From contig CAXUDP010000126.1 of NCBI GenBank assembly GCA_964249735.1, positions 1 to 10,468 on the forward strand: a stretch of DNA of 10,468 bases, given 5' to 3'. Position 1 is the first letter of the stretch. Every line of letters starts with the position of its first letter. This document shows positions 5,656 through 10,468 of the stretch, piece by piece. Origin of the DNA: Lichenicola sp964249735. Its GTDB lineage: Bacteria > Pseudomonadota > Alphaproteobacteria > Acetobacterales > Acetobacteraceae. The notes beneath the pieces were generated by a model, which saw nothing but the letters and a program-made list of their open reading frames with translations, had not been told where the DNA came from and did not search any database. A program made the translations under genes and the position numbers.

Positions 5656-5694
5656 GATCATGCCCTGCCGTCCCGTTGGAAGAGCAGGATCTAG
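5656..5694 (+). repeat. 39-bp repeat, right copy
   Basis: Ungapped match at 33 of 39 positions to 1822-1860, in the same orientation. The potential stem TGCCCT (5661-5666) with AGAGCA (5681-5686) pairs at five of six positions. The outermost pair is T-A here and C-G in the left copy, a compensatory change; one inner pair becomes C-A. Its right end, atctag, contains the stop codon of the LytTR gene read on the minus strand. Confidence 0.6.
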
Positions 5695-6473
5695 AGTGGC
5701 TGCCCGAGCCGCCCTTCCAGCTCGTTTCGGAAGGTGCGGCTGACGCGCAGCCGTTCCTCGCTGCGCAGCACCAGCTCGAACTCGCCGTGCGAGCCCGGCT
5801 CCAGCCGGACCACGCTGTCGATGTTGACCAGCACGGAGCGGTGGATTCGGACAAACTGCCGGGGGTCGAGGCGGGCGGCGAGGCCGCCCAGCGACACCCG
5901 GTGCAGCAGCTCCCGCCCGGCCACGTGCAGCGCGACATAGGCGCCGGCGCCGCCGATCCAGTCGATCTCGCCCACGCGGACGAACCGGATCGCGCCCGCC
6001 GACCGCACCGCCAGACGGTCGAGGTAGCGCGTCGTGGCAGATCCCGGCAGGAGCCGGAGCACGTCCTGGCCGAACCGGCGCAGGCTCGCCTCGTCCAGCC
6101 GGGACTTGGCACGCGCCAGCGACGCCTCCAGGCGCTCGTCGCTGAACGGCTTGAGCAGGTAGTCGAGCGCGTTGGCGTCGAAGGCGCGGATCGCGTGTTG
6201 GGCGTAGGCGGTGACGAACACGGTGAGCGGCATGCGCGCCGGGCCCACCGCCGCGATCACCCCCAGCCCGTCCAGCTCCGGCATCTGCACGTCGAGGAAC
6301 ACGAGGTCGGGTGTCTCCTCGCGGATCAGCCGCACCGCCGCCCAGCCGCCGTCGGCCTCGCGAACGGCGCCGACCTGCTTGTCCTGGGCCAGCAGCTCGA
6401 TCAGGCGCTGCCGGGCCGGCGCCTCGTCGTCGACCACCAGCACGCGGATCAACTCAGCGCGCGGAGCCGTCAA
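5691..6473 (-). CDS. LytTR-family response regulator
   Basis: A 260-residue two-component regulator of the LytR/AlgR type. The receiver domain (about 8-125) has acidic residues Asp15, Asp16 and Glu17, phospho-acceptor Asp61 in FLDVQMPELDG, Thr88 and Lys108 in LKPF. The LytTR DNA-binding domain covers about 152-257, with the signature FVRIHRSVLVNID at 207-219. The start is TTG 6473: GGAGG sits 6 bases upstream, and 20 bases overlap the kinase gene; a second TTG at 6452 is a possible alternative but lacks such a site. It is the last gene of the unit secreted protein-kinase-regulator and would be phosphorylated by the adjacent kinase. Its stop is TAG and lies within the 39-bp repeat. Target genes are not evident. 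Confidence 0.93.
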   Translation of the reverse strand: MTAPRAELIRVLVVDDEAPARQRLIELLAQDKQVGAVREADGGWAAVRLIREETPDLVFLDVQMPELDGLGVIAAVGPARMPLTVFVTAYAQHAIRAFDANALDYLLKPFSDERLEASLARAKSRLDEASLRRFGQDVLRLLPGSATTRYLDRLAVRSAGAIRFVRVGEIDWIGGAGAYVALHVAGRELLHRVSLGGLAARLDPRQFVRIHRSVLVNIDSVVRLEPGSHGEFELVLRSEERLRVSRTFRNELEGRLGQPL

Positions 6474-7572
6474 CGGCCGCCTCCAGCCGGAACGGCAGCG
6501 ACAGGAACACCTCGGTGCCGCCCCCGTCGCGCTCCTGGACGGCGAAGCGGCCGCGATCGCCCGGATGCAGCGCGGCGATCCGCTCGCGGGTGACCGACAG
6601 GCCGAGCCCGCTGCCGGTCGCCAGCGACCAGCCTTGCGGCAGGCCGACGCCGTCGTCGCGCACCCTGATCTCCAGGCGGTCGTCGACCCGTCGGGCGGTC
6701 ACGGTGACGGCGCCGCCGCCGGCGCGCGGCGAGATGCCGTGCCTGATCGCGTTCTCGACCAGGGGCTGCATGAACAGGCTGGGCACGATCGCCTTCTCCA
6801 CCTCCGGCGCCACGTCCAGCTCGACGCGCAGGCTGTCGGCGAACCGGATCTTCTGGATCGCGAGGTAGTGGTCGAGAAAGGCGATCTCCTCGGCCAGGCA
6901 CACCTCCTGCCGGTTGCCGGCATCCAGCGATGCGCGCAGCAGGTCGCCCAGGTGCTCGATCATGCGCCGGGCGAGGCGGGGCTCGCGCACCACCTGGGCC
7001 GAGATGGTGTTGAGCGCGTTGAACAGGAAGTGCGGGTCGAGCTGCATGCGCAGCGCCGCGAGCCGCGCCTCGGAGAAGCTGCGTTCCAGGCGCTGCATGC
7101 GCAACTCCGCGGCGAGGTAGCGCTGCTGTCCCTGGTGGGCCTGCCAGACGCCGACGACGAGGCAGTAGACCACCATGCCCCACAACAGCGCGCCCTGCAG
7201 CGCGTCCGCCAGCATGCGGCCGTGCAGCAGGCGGGACCACGGCGCGACCTGCATCGCCGCACCCAGCACCGCCGACAGGATCACGACACAGGACGTGGCG
7301 ACCGGGCCCAGGATCAGGAGGTGCAGCAGGACGCGAAGCCCCGGTTGCCGCTCCGGGATCGGCAAGGCGCGGTCGACGGCGACGATCACCGGCGTCAACA
7401 GGCCCCATGACCACCATCCGCCCAGGGAGCCCAGCAGCGGCACCCTCCAGCCGCCGTGTCCCAGATGCGGCAAGGCGAACAGGAAGCCGACCGCGGTCCA
7501 GAAGCACGCGGCGGCGCCAAGGTGCCGCCACCGCCTTGCGGCGACGCGTCGGACCGCATGAACGATGTTCAC
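6454..7572 (-). CDS. sensor histidine kinase, LytS/AlgZ type (His_kinase family)
   Basis: A 372-residue membrane kinase that should phosphorylate the adjacent LytTR regulator. The N-terminal part has about four hydrophobic segments (roughly 17-38, 55-69, 80-108, 122-144) joined by short loops, so there is no sizeable periplasmic sensor domain. A short coiled region (about 150-170) leads to the His_kinase motif with phospho-acceptor His181 in LDPHFLFNALNTI (179-191). The ATP-binding domain shows the N box LVENAIRHG with Asn274, DDGVGLP at 306-312 and GSGLGLSVTRERI at 320-332. GTG 7572 is chosen because it overlaps the stop of the upstream secreted-protein gene as GTGA, typical of translational coupling; the longer open frame upstream is antisense-like filler inside that gene. 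It overlaps the regulator gene by 20 bases. All catalytic residues appear intact. The signal is unknown; it may be read through the membrane spans or through the co-encoded exported protein. Confidence 0.9.
   Translation of the reverse strand: MNIVHAVRRVAARRWRHLGAAACFWTAVGFLFALPHLGHGGWRVPLLGSLGGWWSWGLLTPVIVAVDRALPIPERQPGLRVLLHLLILGPVATSCVVILSAVLGAAMQVAPWSRLLHGRMLADALQGALLWGMVVYCLVVGVWQAHQGQQRYLAAELRMQRLERSFSEARLAALRMQLDPHFLFNALNTISAQVVREPRLARRMIEHLGDLLRASLDAGNRQEVCLAEEIAFLDHYLAIQKIRFADSLRVELDVAPEVEKAIVPSLFMQPLVENAIRHGISPRAGGGAVTVTARRVDDRLEIRVRDDGVGLPQGWSLATGSGLGLSVTRERIAALHPGDRGRFAVQERDGGGTEVFLSLPFRLEAAVDGSAR
6480..6484 (-). promoter_or_regulatory. ribosome binding site that fixes a TTG start
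   Basis: GGAGG on the minus strand lies 6 bases before TTG 6473, inside the 3' end of the kinase gene. It is the main reason for choosing TTG 6473 as the start of the response regulator. Confidence 0.6.
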
Positions 7573-8774
7573 GGCGAGCGGGGGACAGCAACGCGCACGC
7601 CGCGAAGGTTGTCCAGGCGCATCTCCAGGCCCCAGCCGTACAGCCCCGAGCCGGCCGGGAAGTTGCTGCTCAGCGCGACCGCGATCGTGTTGCGGCCGGC
7701 CTGCAGCGGCAGCTCGAAGCCGCCGTTCTGCAGCGACAGCCTGCCGTCCGGCGTCTTGCGGGCGGCAGGTGTGTTGTACAGGTTGCGGTCGGCGAACACC
7801 TTCCGGCCGTTGACGAAGACCCACACCTCGCGGGCCCAGCCGATGGCGACGTGCTTGCTCTGCGCGCGCTCCGACACCAGGGCGGTGCCGAGCCAGACCA
7901 TGGCGGGAGCCGGCAGGTGCCGCGGCGGCGGGGCAAGGCGGCTGATGTCGATCAGGCCGCCACGCTCGGCTGTGATCGCGGTCCAGCCATCCGTCCCGCC
8001 CGGCATCGCCGACAGGACGGGATCAGTGTCTGCCGGTACCGTCGACGGCGTCGAGACGCGCCAGTTCCGGAGGTAGCGCCCATCGGTGGCGGTGGGGTCA
8101 GGCGCCGGCTCCATGGCCAGATCGCCGGTGGCGCCCGGGGCGATGGAAAGGTTGGCGAACACCGCCGGCCCTTCCAGCTCGATGCCGCCGCTGGCCGCGT
8201 CCCCCTGCAGGGCGTCGACCATGAGGGAGGGGGACGTGCGGTCGTTGATGAAGGCTTCCATCCGGTGGCGGGACACCACCATCCGGACGTGGTTCCATTC
8301 CGTGGGCCGGATCGGCGCCGGCATCTGGTCCTGCACGAACAGGTCCCACAACATCCGGCCGTGGGTGACCGGCGCATATTGCAGGCAGTCCTGCGACGCC
8401 GGGCAGTCGGCGCCCGGGCGTATGTAGAAGTCCTCCGCCGTGTCCGGGTCGCGCTGGTGGAAGCGGATCCCGGGCAGGCCGTCGCCGGGCAGCGGCTTGA
8501 TGTCGAACTCCACCGTGCCGATCCCGAACAACAAGCCGGACAGCAGGGCGCTGCCGCTGTCCAGGCGCAGCAGGCCGTTCGGGAACGCTTCGGGGTGCAG
8601 GAACTGCAGATGCGCCTTCAACGGGCTGTTCACCTGGATGTCGACCGGCTGCCACCGGTCGGCGGTCAGCGGGATCGCGACAGTCGTGGCACGGGTCGGC
8701 CGGGACGGCAGCAGCGTCATCGCCGCGAGCAGGATCATGCACGACGCGCGGCGGGTTCTGCGGAATGGTCTCAT
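7569..8774 (-). CDS. secreted two-domain beta-sandwich protein, first gene of the kinase unit
   Basis: A 401-residue exported protein of unknown function. The first 30 residues form a signal peptide: basic MRPFRRTRR, hydrophobic MILLAAMTLL, and a plausible cleavage after about Ala29. Residues about 40-215 look like a concanavalin/LamG-type sandwich, with alternating strands such as GTVEFDIKP (86-94), a WNHVRMVVSRHRMEAFIND stretch (160-178) and a final SIAP strand; Cys124 and Cys130 could form a disulfide. Residues about 230-395 form a second beta domain resembling galactose-binding-like folds, with VWVFVNGRKVF at 318-328 and LPLQAGRNTIAVALS at 355-369. I see no catalytic motif I can name. ATG 8774 has AGGCG about 9 bases upstream; ATG at residue 13 is an alternative. 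Its stop overlaps the kinase start by 4 bases, tying its synthesis to the kinase. Carbohydrate or ligand binding is inferred from the folds only. Confidence 0.75.
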   Translation of the reverse strand: MRPFRRTRRASCMILLAAMTLLPSRPTRATTVAIPLTADRWQPVDIQVNSPLKAHLQFLHPEAFPNGLLRLDSGSALLSGLLFGIGTVEFDIKPLPGDGLPGIRFHQRDPDTAEDFYIRPGADCPASQDCLQYAPVTHGRMLWDLFVQDQMPAPIRPTEWNHVRMVVSRHRMEAFINDRTSPSLMVDALQGDAASGGIELEGPAVFANLSIAPGATGDLAMEPAPDPTATDGRYLRNWRVSTPSTVPADTDPVLSAMPGGTDGWTAITAERGGLIDISRLAPPPRHLPAPAMVWLGTALVSERAQSKHVAIGWAREVWVFVNGRKVFADRNLYNTPAARKTPDGRLSLQNGGFELPLQAGRNTIAVALSSNFPAGSGLYGWGLEMRLDNLRGVRVAVPRSP

Positions 8775-8885
8775 ACGATGTTCGCCTGGGCTGGTGATGC
8801 CCCGGCTGATGCCGCGACCGCGGCACGACGTTCCAGGCGGATGTTGCGAAGTGGTGGTTTCCCGTCACGAACCGGCCGCTCGGCA
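8775..8885 (-). promoter_or_regulatory. spacer with symmetric and tandem motifs upstream of the kinase unit
   Basis: The 111 bases between the rdgB stop and the secreted-protein start hold a near-perfect palindrome at 8810-8825 (TGCCGCG-AC-CGCGGCA) and two direct copies of TGATGCC starting at 8795 and 8807, 12 bases apart. The second copy overlaps the palindrome. Either could be a regulator site for the downstream unit, or the palindrome could act as the rdgB transcript end (no T-run). No clear -35/-10 pair was found, so it is uncertain whether the unit has its own promoter or is read from rph-rdgB. Confidence 0.35.
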
Positions 8886-9488
8886 TCACGGCAGGCAGGC
8901 CTCGCGGAACTGCCTGAAGGCGCGGGCACGGTGGCTCAGCGCGTTCTTCTCCGTTTCCAGCATCTCCGCGAAGCTGCGGGCGTCGCCCCTGGGCACGAAC
9001 ACCGGGTCGTAGCCATGCCCGCCGCTGCCGCGCGGCGGCCACACGAACTGGCCGTCGATGCGGCCCTCGAACGAGGCGTGCCGCCCGTCCGGCAGCGCCA
9101 GGCACAGGGCAGCGACGAACCAGGCCGACGGGTCTGCCTCCAGTGCCGCACCGCCCTCGTCGTGCACGCGCTGCATGGCGAGGCCAAAATCGCGTGCCGG
9201 GCCGCCCCAGCGCGCCGACAGGATGCCTGGCGCGCCGTCCAGGGCGGCGACGCAGAAGCCGGAATCGTCGGCCAGCGCCGGCAGGCCGGAGGCGATCGCG
9301 GCGGCCTCCGCCTTGAGCCGGGCGTTGCCCTCGAAGCTGTCGGCGGTTTCGGCCGGTTCGGGAAGGCCGAGCGTGGCGGCGGACACCAGCGTGATGCCGG
9401 TACCGTCCAGCAGCGACTCGAACTCGCCCAGCTTGCCGGGGTTGTGGCTGGCCAGCACCAGCCGGTCGCCGGGGGACAGGCGGATCAT
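8886..9488 (-). CDS. rdgB: non-canonical purine NTP pyrophosphatase (RdgB/HAM1 family)
   Basis: A 200-residue cytosolic house-cleaning enzyme that hydrolyses ITP, dITP and XTP to the monophosphates and pyrophosphate, keeping deaminated purines out of DNA and RNA. The family motifs are all present: SHNPGKLGEF at 14-23, ADDSG at 73-77, PGILSARWGG at 87-96, GHGYDPVF at 157-164 and the C-terminal EKNALSHRARA at 180-190. Length is normal. ATG 9488 overlaps the rph stop in ATGA, so the two genes are translationally coupled; the longer open frame upstream runs through rph. The rph-rdgB pair is a conserved alphaproteobacterial arrangement. Nothing is missing or odd in the protein. Confidence 0.96.
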   Translation of the reverse strand: MIRLSPGDRLVLASHNPGKLGEFESLLDGTGITLVSAATLGLPEPAETADSFEGNARLKAEAAAIASGLPALADDSGFCVAALDGAPGILSARWGGPARDFGLAMQRVHDEGGAALEADPSAWFVAALCLALPDGRHASFEGRIDGQFVWPPRGSGGHGYDPVFVPRGDARSFAEMLETEKNALSHRARAFRQFREACLP

Positions 9489-10207
9489 CGGATCTGCTCC
9501 AGGGCATGGCGTTGCGCCTCGAACAGCGCGCCCACGCCGGTGCGGGCCAGCGCCAGCAGGGCTGCGAACTGTTCCTCCCGGAACGGCGCCTGCTCGGCGG
9601 CTGCCTGGATCTCGACGATCCCGCCGGTGTCGGTCAGCACGAAGTTGGCGTCCGCGGCGGCGCCGCTGTCCTCGGCGTAGTCGAGGTCGAGCACGGCCTC
9701 CGTTCCGGTGAGGCCGCACGACACCGCGGCGACCTGGCCGGTCAGCGGCACCGTCGGCAGCACCCGGTTGCGCACCAGGGTGTCGAAGGCCAGGCGCAGC
9801 GCCACCCAGGCGCCGGTGATGGCGGCGCAGCGCGTGCCGCCGTCGGCGTTCAGCACGTCGCAGTCGATCACCATCCCGATCTCGCCCATCGCGCGGCGGT
9901 CGGTGACGGCGCGCAGCGAGCGGCCGATCAGGCGCTGGATCTCCTGGGTGCGGCCGGACTGTTTGCCGCGCGCTGCCTCCCGGTCGCCGCGCTTGTGGGT
10001 GGCGCGCGGCAGCATGCCGTATTCCGCAGTGATCCAGCCGAGCCCCTGGCCGCGCAGGAAGCCCGGCACGCGCGGCTCCACGGTGGCGGTGCACAGCACC
10101 TCGGTGCGGCCGGCGCGGATCAGCACCGAGCCTTCGGCGTGGTGCGAGAAGCCCGGCTCGATGGAGATGGGGCGGAGCGCGTCGGCGGCGCGACCGGATG
10201 GGCGCAT
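9485..10207 (-). CDS. rph: ribonuclease PH
   Basis: A 240-residue phosphorolytic 3'-5' exoribonuclease that trims tRNA 3' ends using phosphate and forms a hexameric ring. Recognisable blocks are RPSGRAADALRP at 2-13, EPRVPGFLRGQGLGWITAEY within 44-63, GMLPRATHKR at 64-73, GRTQEIQRLIGRSLRA at 85-100 with the phosphate-binding Arg86, the GGTR motif at 123-126, and the metal-site region LDLDYAEDSGAAADANFV at 173-190. ATG 10207 is preceded by GAGG at a good distance and gives the usual family N-terminus. It diverges from hrcA across 120 bases and is first in an operon with rdgB. No truncation is seen. Confidence 0.97.
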   Translation of the reverse strand: MRPSGRAADALRPISIEPGFSHHAEGSVLIRAGRTEVLCTATVEPRVPGFLRGQGLGWITAEYGMLPRATHKRGDREAARGKQSGRTQEIQRLIGRSLRAVTDRRAMGEIGMVIDCDVLNADGGTRCAAITGAWVALRLAFDTLVRNRVLPTVPLTGQVAAVSCGLTGTEAVLDLDYAEDSGAAADANFVLTDTGGIVEIQAAAEQAPFREEQFAALLALARTGVGALFEAQRHALEQIR

Positions 10208-10327
10208 GGGATGAACCTCGGGGAAACGCTGAGGGGGGCAGATAGCCCGAGCTCGGCCTGCACCGCCAGTTGGTGTTTCGGTTGCGGTACGGGCGCGGGC
10301 TTCCTACCCTGCGGTTGTGGAACGCCC
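10208..10327. promoter_or_regulatory. divergent promoter region between rph and hrcA
   Basis: This 120-base gap must contain starts for both directions. On the plus strand TTGCGG (10282-10287) and TACCCT (10305-10310), 17 bases apart, are the best promoter-like pair for hrcA. They match the consensus only at half the positions and would leave a very short leader. A 10-base palindrome CCGAGCTCGG lies at 10247-10256. No CIRCE element (TTAGCACTC-N9-GAGTGCTAA) is present, so autoregulation of hrcA through CIRCE is not supported here. Confidence 0.35.
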
Positions 10328-10468
10328 ATGATCGATCGACCGATGCCGGCGCGACCGGTGCTGCCGCCCCTGGATCCCCGGGCGGCCGCGATCCTGCGCG
10401 AGATCGTCGAGCAGTATGTCGAGACCGGCGACCCGGTCGGCAGCCGCACCCTGTCGCGCCGCCTGCCG
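10328..10468 (+). CDS. hrcA: heat-inducible transcription repressor HrcA, 5' end only
   Basis: The first 47 codons of HrcA, which represses heat-shock chaperone genes by binding CIRCE elements. The visible part is the start of the winged-helix DNA-binding domain: LDPRAAAILREIVEQYVETG followed by DPVGSRTLSRRLP, a strongly conserved HrcA N-terminal block. ATG 10328 is used, with GGAA about 6 bases upstream; ATG 10343 (five codons later) is an alternative. The gene continues past the right edge. Its divergent position next to rph is the usual alphaproteobacterial arrangement and supports the assignment; grpE or dnaK-related genes may follow outside the window. Confidence 0.93.
   Translation, partial: MIDRPMPARPVLPPLDPRAAAILREIVEQYVETGDPVGSRTLSRRLP

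Noticed and set aside
7407..9680. 757-codon open frame on the plus strand
   Set aside because: It runs antisense through the kinase, secreted-protein and rdgB genes, with Arg/Ala/Gln-rich low-complexity content; a typical high-GC shadow.
10208..10327. CIRCE operator or sigma32 promoter before hrcA
   Set aside because: No TTAGCACTC/GAGTGCTAA arms and no convincing heat-shock promoter boxes were found in the gap.

Overview
The window is high-GC bacterial DNA with strong third-position G/C bias in the genuine genes. The right end carries a divergent pair, hrcA facing rph, with rdgB overlapping rph. This arrangement is characteristic of Alphaproteobacteria. The gene content and the REP-like palindromes would suit a Rhodospirillales-type organism (inference; no 16S or other marker is present).

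Layout from left to right. (1) At the left edge a short GC3-rich minus-strand reading frame leaves the window. (2) A plus-strand DUF2254 integral membrane protein (271-1725). (3) About 600 bases (1726-2327) rich in palindromes. They include one copy of a 39-bp repeat and at most one small hypothetical gene. (4) A catabolic or detoxification module. A LinB-like haloalkane dehalogenase and a short-chain dehydrogenase/reductase form a minus-strand operon. They diverge from a TetR regulator followed by a small TfoX N-domain protein. The shared promoter region holds an imperfect 18-bp palindrome overlapping likely promoter elements of both operons, a good candidate operator. (5) About 350 bases (5307-5655) without a convincing gene, ending in the second copy of the 39-bp repeat. 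(6) A tightly coupled minus-strand three-gene unit: a secreted two-domain beta-sandwich protein, a multi-membrane-span LytS/AlgZ-type histidine kinase and a LytTR response regulator. (7) The housekeeping genes rdgB and rph (minus strand), and the first 47 codons of hrcA (plus strand).

How the genes may work together. The dehalogenase would hydrolyse a halogenated or related substrate to an alcohol, the SDR could oxidise or reduce the product, and the TetR protein would control the divergent unit and probably itself. The secreted protein, kinase and regulator overlap at both junctions (4 nt and 20 nt). They look like a self-contained sensory system in which the exported protein may be the ligand-binding or signal-presenting partner of a kinase that has no large periplasmic domain.

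The two items most worth a second look are the secreted-protein/kinase/regulator unit and the pair of 39-bp repeats (33/39 identical, one compensatory base-pair change). The repeats lie on either side of the dehalogenase-TetR module, and the right copy supplies the stop codon of the LytTR gene. No rRNA, tRNA, CRISPR array, insertion sequence or phage gene was seen.
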